Shown here: positions 44,243 to 53,155 of the stretch, piece after piece
How the letters are laid out: each line of letters opens with the position of its first letter
Numbering within the stretch: position 1 is the stretch's first letter
Origin: Virgibacillus siamensis
GTDB lineage: Bacteria > Bacillota > Bacilli > Bacillales > Amphibacillaceae
Assembly (NCBI RefSeq): GCF_900162695.1
Contig: NZ_FUIH01000007.1
Location: forward strand, 1,612,001-1,676,000
DNA length: 64,000 nt
Direction: 5' to 3'
The notes under the pieces: model-generated
Told to the model about the DNA's origin: nothing
The model's input: the letters and a program-made list of their open reading frames with translations, nothing else
The model's database searches: none
Translations under genes and position numbers: made by a program

Positions 44243-45223
44243 CTAAGCTTCTATTATACTGAGATAAAGTGCTTCACACAGTTTGATTTCTTCCATCATT
44301 TGCATGAGCTGTCCATCATTTTCCGCGACATAATCTGTATGTATTTCCATATTCGATTCACCTATTATTTTCAAAGCGTCTGCAAGCATTATTATTTCTT
44401 CTCCATCGGGCATCACTGGATAGCGGACATAGCAGTATCGGTAAAGCAGCGTCTCGACCAATTTATACAATGACGGGTTGTTCTGTTCCAAATCATTGAT
44501 CAAAAGCATTGTCCGTTTCATAGCCGGATGTGCATCGATTTTTGCCACCGATGTCGGAATCACAGACATATAGAAATCGAACTTTTTCACTTCGATTTCC
44601 TCGGAAACATTCATTTCCTGAAACCAATTAAAAATGGCGGTTTTAACAACTGGATGAATCCCGCCATTAACGAGCAGTTTTTTCACAGATGGTACCGGAA
44701 CCGCCTCAACCTTTCGCAATTCCTCAATAATACGCCATTGATGCAAATGATTTTCATTTTTAACAGCCTGCATCAGTTCTTCTATGTATTCAACAGATTT
44801 TTCGGTCCGCAGTTCATGCTTCATTTTCTTACTCATTTCATACAACTGCTGGAACTGTTCACGGATCATTTCCGGAATTCCAGACTGCTCGAATTCAAAC
44901 TCCACCTGCTCCATCAGCATTGAATACTGGCTTGTCTGAAATAATATTGTCAGGTAAATATGTACATAATGATAATAATTTTCATCTTTATCAGCCATCA
45001 ATTCCTCGCACAATTCCTGTGCATCCTCATAACGGTCTAATTCCATAAGACAGATAAGTTTTCCAATAACAATCTCATGTGTATTTATATTGTAGCTTAT
45101 CAGTTTATCCAATTTGGACAGCGCCTCGTGATACCGTTTTTCTTTAAGGGCAATGAGACTCTCTTCTTCCAAGGTTTCTTTCCACTTCGGAAATAGAACG
45201 ACCTTTTCTCTTTTATTCAGCAT
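44243..45223 (-). CDS. ysoA: TPR-repeat protein YsoA-like
   Basis: The 326-residue protein is all-helical with tetratricopeptide-like repeats in its N-terminal third (EESLIALKEKRYHEALSKLDKLI, EIVIGKLICLMELDRYEDAQELCEEL). No signal peptide or catalytic motif is seen, so it is probably a cytoplasmic protein-interaction factor. B. subtilis has ysoA in the same place upstream of tig. Function is unknown. Its mRNA may begin with the structured leader at 45300-45415. Confidence 0.8.
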   Translation of the reverse strand: MLNKREKVVLFPKWKETLEEESLIALKEKRYHEALSKLDKLISYNINTHEIVIGKLICLMELDRYEDAQELCEELMADKDENYYHYVHIYLTILFQTSQYSMLMEQVEFEFEQSGIPEMIREQFQQLYEMSKKMKHELRTEKSVEYIEELMQAVKNENHLHQWRIIEELRKVEAVPVPSVKKLLVNGGIHPVVKTAIFNWFQEMNVSEEIEVKKFDFYMSVIPTSVAKIDAHPAMKRTMLLINDLEQNNPSLYKLVETLLYRYCYVRYPVMPDGEEIIMLADALKIIGESNMEIHTDYVAENDGQLMQMMEEIKLCEALYLSIIEA

Positions 45224-45299
45224 GTATCCACTCCTTTCCTGGCAGTATATTCATACCCTTAATTTAATATCATACCCGATTATTAAAAATGTAAACTTC

Positions 45300-45415
45300 A
45301 CATAAAAAAGGACCTATTCATAATAGATCCTTCAACATCCTGGTAGTGCTTGGAAGGCTGTTGGAATTACCAAGACCTTAACAGACATTTCATATGAAGG
45401 TTCTTAAGGCTTTTA
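45300..45415 (-). promoter_or_regulatory. candidate attenuator or riboswitch-like leader upstream of ysoA, or a small RNA
   Basis: On the minus strand a TATAAT element (about 45416-45421) is followed by about 100 nt rich in paired segments, then a strong terminator: stem 45310-45318 with 45322-45330 (one G-U pair), 3-nt loop and six T. An upstream segment CCTTC (45353-45357) can pair with GAAGG (45329-45333), which overlaps the first two G of the terminator stem, so the two structures would exclude each other. ysoA starts 77 nt further on. I recognise no known riboswitch, T-box or leader family. It could also be a terminated small RNA. Confidence 0.45.
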
Positions 45416-45490
45416 TTATACACTAATCTGATACGTCATGATAGGATACAAGTACTTCTTTATAATGTACCGGGTTTCGTATTTAAGAGC

Positions 45491-45530
45491 AAAAAAATGC
45501 CTTAACTTCCGAATTGGAGGTCAAGGCATT
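45491..45530 (-). terminator. terminator of the ggt pseudogene
   Basis: A 15-bp stem with one mismatch (AATGCCTTAACTTCC 45496-45510 with 45516-45530) is followed on the minus strand by seven T. Confidence 0.88.
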
Positions 45531-45545
45531 CATTATCATAAATTA

Positions 45546-47342
45546 TTAATCATCGTGTTCATTATGATGGCCATGGTGATTTCCTTTAACGTGATCAATC
45601 CCTAATGCACGCCCCTGGCGAGTCGAGTCAGCTGCACCAAGATAAAAATTTGGGTGGACCATAATCATTTGCACATTGCCAATATCTCTGGACTTCTTAT
45701 CAAAATCGTAGCCCAATTGTTCGAGCTCGCTTCGGGTTTCTTTTGGAATCCCCTTTTCCCATCGGATGCCTGGATAATTGGGGCTATAGATCCGCGGCTC
45801 TTCAATCGCCTGCTTTGGATCCATGCCGTAATCAATAACATTAATGATTGTTTGCGCTACAGATGTGATAATTGTTTTACCCCCAGGCGATCCGACAGTC
45901 ATGAATGGATTGCCATTTTTATCGAAGACAATCGTCGGACTCATACTGCTCATCGGTCGCTTATTTGGTTTAACTTGATTGGCACCGCCCGGCACAGCAT
46001 CAAAATCCGTCATTTCGTTATTGAGCATGAAGCCATAACCAGGAACCATGATCCCCGTACCAAATTCCTGCTCGATTGTCGTTGTATAGGAAACAAGATT
46101 TCCCCATTGGTCGGCCACTGTAAAATGCGTTGTTTGCCCAGTCTTTTTACCGTTTGGCTGTTCAACATAACCCGGGTTCTCACCCTCTTGATAAGCCCAT
46201 GGGTTACCAGGCTTCACATTTTTGTTAGCTTTACCAAGCTCAATTAGCTGCCGGCGCTGATCAAGATAGTCATCATCCAGCATACCTTTCATGGGGACAT
46301 CCACAAATTTCGGATCACCAATGTATGCCCCCCGATCCGCATACGCAAGATGCATCGCTTCAGCAAGAAGGTTATATTTTTCAGGGGAACGCGGACCGTA
46401 TTGTTTCATCTTATAGCCTTCAAGCAAGTTTAAAATTTGCAGTACAGTTAAACCGCCTGAGCTTGGCGGGGGCATTGTTGCTAGTTTATAGCCACGATAG
46501 GTTCCCATTAAAGGTTGATCAACAGTAACATCGTAATTTGCCAGGTCTTCTTGGGTTATTGTACCTCCAAATTTTTGGACTGTTGAGGATAAGGCCTCGG
46601 CGACTGGCCCCTTATAAAGGGCATCAGATTTATGTTTAGCAATCATTTTTAATGTATGAGTCAGGTCATTCTGAATAAGGATGTCGCCCTCTTGAAGCGG
46701 CTCTCCATTTGGAAGAAAAACATCCTTTGCAGCACTTCTTGACAGCTTTTTCTGATTGTCTTCTATAGCATCAGCAAGGACCCAATTTACTTCAACACCA
46801 TGCTTGGCCAATTTCACTGCAGGCTTAACAAGTTTTTTCCACCGCACTGTTCCCCATTTTTCGTAAGCTGTTTCAAGTCCTTTTAGAGTACCGGGAATAC
46901 CAACTGCGTCTCCCATCATTACCCTTTGATCAAAGGGGATTGGATTTCCATTCTCATCCAGAAACATATCCGGCTCCGCACCGGATGAGGCTTTTTCACG
47001 GCTGTCAATGATAGTAGTTTTGTCCTTCTTTGCATCATAAACCATCATGAAACCACCACCGCCAATCCCCGACATCATCGGTTCGCTAACATTCAAAGCA
47101 AATTGTATAGCGATTGCGGCATCAACTGCATTACCACCACGTTACAGGACCCTTGCCCCTATTTTGGTCGCTTCCGGATGGGATGTTGCAACCATGCCTT
47201 TTCTCCCTACATCAACCTGATACTTTGGCAGATCATCTTTAGGCGGCTTGCCATGTCCATCCGCTTGAATGAAAGGGAAGTATACACCAAGCAGTAGGCA
47301 CAAAGCTAACAAAACAGAAAGAAACTTTAATAGATTGCGCAT
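45546..47342 (-). pseudogene. ggt: gamma-glutamyltransferase broken by one in-frame TAA
   Basis: The reading frame from ATG 47342 to stop 45546 would encode a secreted gamma-glutamyltransferase of about 598 residues. It has a signal peptide (first 27 residues), the LKRGGNAVDAA-type region, the autocleavage Thr in GQTTHFTVAD, GYGFMLNNEMTDF and the GSPGGKTIITSV oxyanion loop. One codon, 47142-47144, is TAA within VL-stop-RGGNAVDAA, where relatives usually have Lys or a similar residue. The frame is intact on both sides, so this looks like a recent point mutation or a sequence error. A restart at TTG 47096 would yield a protein without a signal peptide. It is absent from this position in B. subtilis. 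Confidence 0.88.
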
Positions 47343-47667
47343 TATATCTCCCTCCTAATTAATTATTTACAAATGATAGCACAATAATCGAAATATTTTG
47401 AGTGCCGTTCTTCCTATTTATACCAATAGAATTTGGGTTTCAAATCGTTGGATATGAACAAAAAGCGATTTCTGCATATATCGTTCAATATTACTGATTC
47501 CGAATTAAGTGTATGTAATTGAATGGAGGTTCCAGAAAAGAGGTGGAATTACGTGAAGAATACAATACTATTAGACGCTCAATAAATGACCAACAAAAAC
47601 CTGAAATAGCTCAACCAAAAAGCCCAACCCCTTGCCATGCAAAGGATTAGGCTTTTCTATCAGATAA
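47343..47667. other. intergenic region between ggt and the tRNA genes
   Basis: No convincing gene. It contains the ggt ribosome site (AGGAGGGAG, minus strand, just before 47342) and the tRNA terminator at 47617-47656. A very short plus-strand GTG frame near 47552 was not considered real. Confidence 0.6.
47617..47656 (-). terminator. terminator of the tRNA-Gly/tRNA-Arg transcript
   Basis: An imperfect long hairpin (AAAAAGCCC... with ...GGCTTTT) is followed on the minus strand by TTTTTGG. It lies 12 bp past tRNA-Arg. Confidence 0.75.
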
Positions 47668-47741
47668 CGTCCCAGGCAGGATTCGAACCTGCGACCCACA
47701 GCTTAGAAGGCTGTTGCTCTATCCAGCTGAGCTACTGGGAC
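47668..47741 (-). tRNA. tRNA-Arg (anticodon TCT)
   Basis: A 74-nt cloverleaf: acceptor GTCCCAG paired with CTGGGAC, D-arm with AGCTCAGCTGGATAGAGC, anticodon loop CTTCTAA giving TCT (reads AGA/AGG), T-arm GCAGGTTCGAATCCTGC, discriminator G. The 3' CCA is not encoded. Confidence 0.95.
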
Positions 47742-47744
47742 AAG

Positions 47745-47815
47745 AGCGGGTGATGGGAATCGAACCCACATCATCAGCTTGGAAGGCTGAGGTTTTACCA
47801 CTAAACTACACCCGC
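47745..47815 (-). tRNA. tRNA-Gly (anticodon TCC)
   Basis: A 71-nt cloverleaf: acceptor GCGGGTG paired with CACCCGC, D-arm TAGTTTAGTGGTAAAAC, anticodon loop CTTCCAA giving TCC (reads GGA/GGG), T-arm TGGGTTCGATTCCCA, discriminator T. CCA is not encoded. It is 3 nt upstream of tRNA-Arg, in the same transcript. Confidence 0.95.
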
Positions 47816-47911
47816 ATATTTAATTTACTATGTAATATCAACCATCAACGTTTTTAACGGACAAGATTCATTATATGTATAATGAAAAAATTTGTCAATA
47901 CTTACAGAGAG

Positions 47912-47946
47912 AAAAAGCATTTCATCCGGAAAAAACCGGATGAAAT
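47912..47946 (-). terminator. terminator of the rph-rdgB-ysnB transcript
   Basis: An 11-bp stem (ATTTCATCCGG 47919-47929 with 47936-47946) touches the ysnB stop codon and is followed on the minus strand by CTTTTTCTCTC. Confidence 0.85.
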
Positions 47947-48464
47947 CATGTTCTGTCCAGCGATGTTTTAATGGAAATTTCCTCAACTGCTTCCCCGTCC
48001 AACGTATAGAAATGAACTGAAACGTGTTCGGGTGTATCCCATTCAAGAATCGCGTATGTCTTCATATTCCTTATTCGTGGCAGCCTTATGCTTCCCGGAT
48101 TGATCAATAATAGGTTACCGCTTTTTTCCGCTCCGGCAATATGTGTATGACCAAAACAAACCACATCAGCGTTTTCCTCCATTGCCCGGTATGCTATGGT
48201 CATCAAACCACTCTTAACCCGATGCAAATGTCCATGTGCAATAAAAAAGCGCAGACCATTGATTTCAACTGTTTCTTCTTGCGGATATCTGGAATCAAAG
48301 TCACAATTGCCACCAACCTTTACAAATCCTTCAAGCTCCGGTGCATCGATATCAAGTTCTGAATCACCGCAATGAATCATATGCACATCTGGATGACGGC
48401 TTTTAATATCTGTCAATTCTGTTGTTAGTCCATGACTGTCACTGATGATTAAAACTTTATTCAT
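47946..48464 (-). CDS. ysnB: YfcE/MJ0936-family metallophosphoesterase (YsnB-like)
   Basis: A 172-residue calcineurin-type phosphodiesterase with ISDSHG, HCGDSE, GNCDF, FIAHGHLHRV and FGHTHIAG metal-binding blocks. The natural substrate is not known. ATG at 48464 follows GTGGGG and gives the start MNKVLIISDSHG. It forms the 3' end of the rph-rdgB-ysnB operon, as in B. subtilis. Confidence 0.92.
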   Translation of the reverse strand: MNKVLIISDSHGLTTELTDIKSRHPDVHMIHCGDSELDIDAPELEGFVKVGGNCDFDSRYPQEETVEINGLRFFIAHGHLHRVKSGLMTIAYRAMEENADVVCFGHTHIAGAEKSGNLLLINPGSIRLPRIRNMKTYAILEWDTPEHVSVHFYTLDGEAVEEISIKTSLDRT

Positions 48465-48484
48465 GCTTAACCCCACAATCTTTT

Positions 48485-49072
48485 CTATTGCTGTTTGATC
48501 CAGTCCTCCAGTTTATCAATCGCATGTTTCCGATGACTGATCTGGTTTTTTTCTTCAGCCGACAGCTGTGCCATCGTTTTCGTATAACCTTCTGGAACAA
48601 AAATGGGATCATATCCAAATCCATTTTCACCTTTAGGTTCAGTGGTCAGGTTACCTTCGCATTCTCCCCGCTTAAAAAAGGTGTCCTGACCGGGTATCTT
48701 AACCGCCAATACACATACAAAGCGTGCTGTTCGATCTTCAACTCCGTCCAGTTCATCCAACACCTTTTCCAAATTCGCCTGATCGTTTTTTGGTTCACCG
48801 GCATACCTGGCTGAATAAATTCCCGGGTGGCCATCAAGGGCATCAATCATTAATCCGGAATCATCAGCCAAAACGGGTGTATTCATTCGGTTGGAAATTG
48901 TTTCTGCCTTCAGTGCTGCATTTTCCTCAAATGTCGATCCGGTTTCTTCAACATCTTCCATTGATTCCGTTAAATCCAACAATGAGACAGCTTTAACATC
49001 GTATTTCGCAAAAAATGTTTTAAATTCCTTCGCTTTTCCGGCATTTTTAGTAGCTATTATAATATCCTTCAT
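48485..49072 (-). CDS. rdgB: XTP/dITP diphosphatase (HAM1/RdgB)
   Basis: Removes non-canonical purine nucleotides such as dITP and XTP. 195 residues with IIATKNAGKAKEF (start), FEENAALKA, VLADDSGLMIDALDG, GIYSARYAG and FGYDPIFVPEGYTKTMAQL, all family signatures. It lies 6 bp after rph. Confidence 0.97.
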   Translation of the reverse strand: MKDIIIATKNAGKAKEFKTFFAKYDVKAVSLLDLTESMEDVEETGSTFEENAALKAETISNRMNTPVLADDSGLMIDALDGHPGIYSARYAGEPKNDQANLEKVLDELDGVEDRTARFVCVLAVKIPGQDTFFKRGECEGNLTTEPKGENGFGYDPIFVPEGYTKTMAQLSAEEKNQISHRKHAIDKLEDWIKQQ

Positions 49073-49078
49073 ATATTT

Positions 49079-49837
49079 TTAGTCCTCTTTCTTCTTAGTT
49101 TCCCCGATTCGACTTGCAACTTCTCCGATACTCTTGTACTGCATTGCCGTAATTTCCTGAATGCCTTCTTTTGCAAGGCTCAGCATTTTAAGTAATTGGT
49201 CATTTGTAAAGGTAGCTTCTTCACCGGTTCCCTGAATTTCCACAAATTCGCCGTTTCCGGTCATGACAATATTCATATCAACATCTGCCTCGGAGTCTTC
49301 GGCATAATTTAAATCCAGTGCCTCTGTACCATCCGGCAATACCCCGACAGAGATAGCAGCCAAAAAGTCAGTAACTGGCATTTTATTGATTGTTTTATTT
49401 TGCAGCATTTTACCGAAAGCCAGTACAACTGCAACAAAGGCACCTGTAATGGAAGCGGTCCTTGTTCCGCCATCTGCTTGTATAACATCACAATCGACCC
49501 AAATTGTCCGCTCGCCTATTTGGTCTAAATCGACAACGGATCGAAGTGCTCTTCCGATTAACCGCTGAATTTCCATTGTTCGTCCACTCACCTTGCCTTT
49601 TGACGATTCCCGGATATTTCGCTGGTCGGTAGCTCGCGGCAACATAGCATACTCGGCAGTAATCCAGCCTTTTCCTTGTCCGCGCATAAATGGAGGCACC
49701 CTATCTTCCACACTGGCATTGCAGATTACTTTCGTATCGCCCGCCTGTATAAGCACTGAACCTTCCGGATGTTTTACAAAATCAGTTGTGATGACGATTT
49801 CTCGTAATTGATTGTTATTTCTCTGATCATTTCTCAC
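49079..49837 (-). CDS. rph: ribonuclease PH
   Basis: Phosphorolytic 3'-5' exoribonuclease that trims tRNA precursors. 252 residues with GSVLIQAGDTKVICNASVE, GWITAEYAMLPRAT, VSGRTMEIQRLIGRALRSVVD and VDCDVIQADGGTRTASI. First gene of rph-rdgB-ysnB. Confidence 0.98.
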   Translation of the reverse strand: MRNDQRNNNQLREIVITTDFVKHPEGSVLIQAGDTKVICNASVEDRVPPFMRGQGKGWITAEYAMLPRATDQRNIRESSKGKVSGRTMEIQRLIGRALRSVVDLDQIGERTIWVDCDVIQADGGTRTASITGAFVAVVLAFGKMLQNKTINKMPVTDFLAAISVGVLPDGTEALDLNYAEDSEADVDMNIVMTGNGEFVEIQGTGEEATFTNDQLLKMLSLAKEGIQEITAMQYKSIGEVASRIGETKKKED

Positions 49838-50000
49838 TTGCTAAAGTCCTCCTTATCGACCATTCGCTAGAGTAATCCTAACATATTTTGCACGAAAGAA
49901 ACATGAAAATACATTTCGAAAGGTGTCCTATTTTCAGCTTTATTAATATGAAAAAAGCCTTGTATCAAAACCTAAAGCGCTTCAAGCAAAAAATACATAC

Positions 50001-50026
50001 AAAAAGGCTGCTTCACACAGCCTTTT
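50001..50026 (-). terminator. terminator of gerM
   Basis: A perfect 9-bp stem (AAAAGGCTG 50002-50010 with 50018-50026) is followed on the minus strand by TTTTTGTATG. Confidence 0.88.
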
Positions 50027-50035
50027 CATAATGCT

Positions 50036-51121
50036 TTATAATTTTTCTGTTGGCACAAACATTTGTGTTGTTACCGGTTTGGTATAAGGTTTGCCTTCTT
50101 CATTGAACAAGGTCTTTACATCTTTCACTTTTACCTCAACAGCTTCAACAGATTCATCAGCTGTCAGAGTTCTCACAAGTGTTTCCATCACTTTATCCGG
50201 AATGACGGCTTTATCGGAATTCTTCAAAACCCCCTGGCTAAACTCGAGTTCCAAAACACCATCGTTTATACTCGGACTGCTAACCAGTTCGGCTTGTTCG
50301 TTAAATACATGCTGCAGATTTGTGCTGACCCCGGGACCTTCAACCAGCTCCTGTACAATCGAACTGTATACATCACCTTCCGAAACATTAACATACTTGG
50401 TAACCGGAACGAAGTACTGATTTTCTCCCTGTACAGATGGGAAAAACAGTGTAACTGGCTTGCTTTCCATTAGATCAACCGTATCGGATTGAACAAGGTT
50501 GATACCATTTGCACGGGAATAACCATTCCCAATCGGTGTTCCGTTTACCGGCATCGCATTCTGCATTTTTCCGTTAATTTCCAGTTTGATGTTTTTTACA
50601 TTATCAAATTGCGTCAGTGTGAATGTCATTGCCTGGAGGATTTTCGCTTCATTTTTCTTTTTATAGTTTTTGAAGTCCTTTGATACATTTACAACAAGCG
50701 TTCCATTTTTTTTCAGATTCATTCCCAATACTTTCGTTCCCTGCGGCAAGACACCTTGAAAACCGTTCGGAAGCAGTTGTGTAACCGGGCCTCCTTTAAC
50801 AAGGTATTCCAAAGCTTGTGCAGCAACTTCTTTTGATTCCGGTACTGGGAGCTCCAGGGTTTGTGAGGCTACCATGCCATTGGAATCAATTAAATATAGT
50901 TGTCTTGAAACAGTTTCGGAAGTTTTATCATCCGATTTACTTACGGCTTTTTCCTCACCCTTGCCAGCTTTCTCCAGATCATTTACAGCTTCAGCGTTTT
51001 CTTTTGGCGGGTCAATCTCCTCGTTCTTATTATTTAATGACTGTTCCCCCTGAAAGCATCCAGTCAGTATAATGGCCAGACTAACAGGTATAATCGGCAG
51101 CATTATTCTGCGCTTCTTCAT
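50036..51121 (-). CDS. gerM: spore germination/sporulation lipoprotein GerM
   Basis: A 361-residue lipoprotein: signal MKKRRIMLPIIPVSLAIILTGC with LTGC lipobox, acidic linker, then two tandem GerMN domains (about 90-200 and 230-345; VAAQALEYLVKGGPVTQLLPNGF and VYSSIVQELVEGPGVSTNL mark equivalent segments). GerM helps hold the SpoIIIAH-SpoIIQ channel between mother cell and forespore. ATG at 51121 follows GGGAGGG. It lies between racE and rph, the B. subtilis order. Confidence 0.94.
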   Translation of the reverse strand: MKKRRIMLPIIPVSLAIILTGCFQGEQSLNNKNEEIDPPKENAEAVNDLEKAGKGEEKAVSKSDDKTSETVSRQLYLIDSNGMVASQTLELPVPESKEVAAQALEYLVKGGPVTQLLPNGFQGVLPQGTKVLGMNLKKNGTLVVNVSKDFKNYKKKNEAKILQAMTFTLTQFDNVKNIKLEINGKMQNAMPVNGTPIGNGYSRANGINLVQSDTVDLMESKPVTLFFPSVQGENQYFVPVTKYVNVSEGDVYSSIVQELVEGPGVSTNLQHVFNEQAELVSSPSINDGVLELEFSQGVLKNSDKAVIPDKVMETLVRTLTADESVEAVEVKVKDVKTLFNEEGKPYTKPVTTQMFVPTEKL

Positions 51122-51194
51122 GTCCTTCCCTCCCACGATGGTTTGTACTATTATATATACGAGCTCATCGCGAAATTAGACCATCCAATCCTTA

Positions 51195-51227
51195 AAAAAT
51201 TGGAATCCCTTTAATGGGATTCCAATT
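51195..51227 (-). terminator. terminator of racE
   Basis: A perfect 12-bp stem (AATTGGAATCCC 51198-51209 with 51216-51227) overlaps the racE stop codon and is followed on the minus strand by TTTTTTAAGG. Confidence 0.88.
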
Positions 51228-52041
51228 AACAAATAACTGCTTTTTCAATTGTAACGGATTCAAAATGATTAACAGGTTTTGTAAAAATACTCTGCGCAAT
51301 ACGACTGAATATTTCCATTTCCCCCGTAGTATAAAACTGGTGTCTTGGTGGATCAGCTTCCTGACGTAACATGTTATGAAATTCCAGAATCGTACTTGCC
51401 TCACGTGCTGTTTCTTCACTGGACGAAATAATGGTAACATGCTTTCCAATAACGTTCTGGATTGTATCCCTCAATAACGGATAATGGGTACATCCCAGAA
51501 TCAGTGTATCAATATGGTTATTCGCCTTCATCGGATGAAGCATCTCCTGAACTACCTGTTCGGCATGTTCACCATGCAATATTCCTTTTTCAACCATTGG
51601 TACAAAAAGCGGACAAGCAAGGGCATTTACATGAATGCCTGCATTTATACCTTTTAGTGCTTTCGTATATGCCTCACTTCGGATCGTCCCCTCGGTGCCA
51701 ATAACCCCGACATGGTTATTCTGCGTAAACTTTATCGCCGCTCTCGCTCCCGGCTGTATCACGCCAATGACCGGAAAGTCCAGTTTCTGCTGCAGATCCT
51801 CCAGTGCAAATGCAGTAGCCGTATTGCATGCAACAACAAGCATTTTAATATCTTTCTCAAGCAAAAACTCAACCATTTCCCAAGTGAAACTCCTAACTTC
51901 TTCCTGAGACCTTGGACCGTATGGACATCGTAATGTATCACCAAGATATATTAATTTTTCCTTAGGAAGCTGGCGCATCAGTTCATGTGCAACTGTCAGT
52001 CCGCCAACACCCGAATCGATAACTCCTATTGCTTTTTCCAA
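51226..52041 (-). CDS. racE: glutamate racemase
   Basis: Makes D-glutamate for peptidoglycan. About 271 residues with IGVIDSGVGGLTV, LGDTLRCPYGPRS, the catalytic Cys in VVACNTATA and the second Cys in LILGCTHYPLL. I favour TTG at 52041, preceded by GAGGCGG and giving the B. subtilis-like N-terminus; the ATG at 52074 has no ribosome site and lies inside the end of the MarR gene. Confidence 0.94.
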   Translation of the reverse strand: MEKAIGVIDSGVGGLTVAHELMRQLPKEKLIYLGDTLRCPYGPRSQEEVRSFTWEMVEFLLEKDIKMLVVACNTATAFALEDLQQKLDFPVIGVIQPGARAAIKFTQNNHVGVIGTEGTIRSEAYTKALKGINAGIHVNALACPLFVPMVEKGILHGEHAEQVVQEMLHPMKANNHIDTLILGCTHYPLLRDTIQNVIGKHVTIISSSEETAREASTILEFHNMLRQEADPPRHQFYTTGEMEIFSRIAQSIFTKPVNHFESVTIEKAVIC

Positions 52042-52063
52042 CGAAACCGCCTCTTCTATGCTG

Positions 52064-52516
52064 TTATTTTTCATTTACCATTTTCATTTGCTCATGGAGA
52101 AAGGCAAGTAATTCATTCATATTTTCTGTTTGTTCACTTGAAAAATTCGCAAATACTTCCCCTAAATACTCCTGGCGTTTCTTAATAACTTCTTTAATAA
52201 TTGTCTTTCCTTTATCCAACACTTGAATACGCACGACCCTGCGATCCTTTTCGTCCCGGATTCGCTTCACCAGCTCATTTTTCTCCATCCGGTCCACCAG
52301 ATCGGTTGTCGTACTGAATGCAAGCCCGTTTTTATTGGATAATTCACCTATCGTCAAATCCCCATATTCCAAAAGCCATTGCAATGCAACAAATTGGGGT
52401 GCCGTTATCGGATAATTATTTAATATTTTGCGCCCATTCTGTTTGATAACACCGGATATGTAGCGAAGTCTTTTCTCGATGTCTGCTATTGTCTCTTGTG
52501 AAAGTTCCTTTTCCAA
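52064..52516 (-). CDS. MarR-family transcriptional regulator
   Basis: A 150-residue winged-helix protein with LTIGELSNKNGLAFSTTTDLVDRMEKNELVKRIRDEKDRRVVRIQVLDKG, the MarR wing and recognition region. The start is TTG at 52516 after AGGGGG. It corresponds in position to B. subtilis ysmB, between racE and gerE. Its ligand and targets are unknown. An extended -10 (TGTTATGAT, minus strand) lies at 52549-52557. Confidence 0.9.
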   Translation of the reverse strand: MEKELSQETIADIEKRLRYISGVIKQNGRKILNNYPITAPQFVALQWLLEYGDLTIGELSNKNGLAFSTTTDLVDRMEKNELVKRIRDEKDRRVVRIQVLDKGKTIIKEVIKKRQEYLGEVFANFSSEQTENMNELLAFLHEQMKMVNEK

Positions 52517-52846
52517 CCGGGTAACCCCCTACAATTTTCTATTTTTACATCATAACACAAGCATCTGTTTTGTACGTTTATTTTCTGTTGCCTGATATTG
52601 TATCTTATTCAATCCGTTCTATATTTGTTTTAGCGAATGCTTCAGCAAATTAGCCTCCATATCGGTAATGACATGGCAGTTAACCTAGATTATACCAAAA
52701 AAGACAGCTGATGTATTGAAAATGTGCTTGCTTCGCAGATTTTACGCGGATTTGTGCTCACTGATTAATAATTCTTTCATAAGCTATAGTGACTAAATAA
52801 TTTCCCTTCAATCTGCAGCTCTATGACAGCAAGGAGGGGTTAACAT
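52517..52846. other. intergenic region between the MarR gene and gerE
   Basis: 330 nt with divergent promoters: a minus-strand extended -10 for the MarR gene near 52549 and a plus-strand sigma-K-type promoter for gerE at 52760-52786. The middle (about 52600-52740) shows no gene or clear hairpin. Confidence 0.55.
52760..52786 (+). promoter_or_regulatory. sigma-K-type promoter of gerE
   Basis: CATAAGCTA (52778-52786) matches the sigma-K -10 consensus CATAnnnTA, with AC at 52760-52761, 16 nt upstream. gerE is a known sigma-K target in B. subtilis. Confidence 0.7.
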
Positions 52847-53071
52847 TTGAAGGACAACGAGTACAAACCGAAGCAATTATTAACCAAACGTGAAAAAGAA
52901 GTATTTGAACTCCTAGTACAAGACAAGACAACGAAAGAAATTGCCCAGGAATTGTTCATATCGGAAAAGACTGTCCGGAACCATATTTCAAATGCTATGC
53001 AAAAGTTAGGAGTCAAGGGGCGATCACAAGCTGTAGTAGAGCTCCTTCGTATGGGGGAATTAAAGCTCTAA
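52847..53071 (+). CDS. gerE: late mother-cell transcription factor GerE
   Basis: The 74-residue protein is a LuxR-type DNA-binding domain alone, with LLTKREKEVFELLVQDKTTKEIA and ELFISEKTVRNHISNAMQ, nearly identical in pattern to B. subtilis GerE. It tunes sigma-K-dependent coat gene expression. The start is TTG at 52847, 7 nt after AAGGAGGGG. It is preceded by a sigma-K-type promoter. Confidence 0.97.
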   Translation: MKDNEYKPKQLLTKREKEVFELLVQDKTTKEIAQELFISEKTVRNHISNAMQKLGVKGRSQAVVELLRMGELKL

Positions 53072-53072
53072 A

Positions 53073-53107
53073 TAAACCCGGCATTCATATAACCATAGCC
53101 GGGTTTA
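53073..53107 (+). terminator. terminator of gerE
   Basis: A perfect 9-bp stem (AAACCCGGC 53074-53082 with 53098-53106) immediately after the gerE stop. The following ATTG tract is weakly T-rich. Confidence 0.7.
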
Positions 53108-53155
53108 TTGCCAAAAGCATTTATAGGCTTTGTCTTTCTAAGTGAAGGCAGAGCC

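Noticed and set aside
47552..47585. Very short GTG frame after GAGGTGGAATTAC on the plus strand
   Set aside because: Only about ten codons, no homology that I can see, and the sequence is AT-rich intergenic DNA.
49972..49988. Catabolite-response-element-like AAAGCGCTT
   Set aside because: The flanks miss the conserved TG and CA positions, and the site lies just past gerM rather than at a clear promoter.
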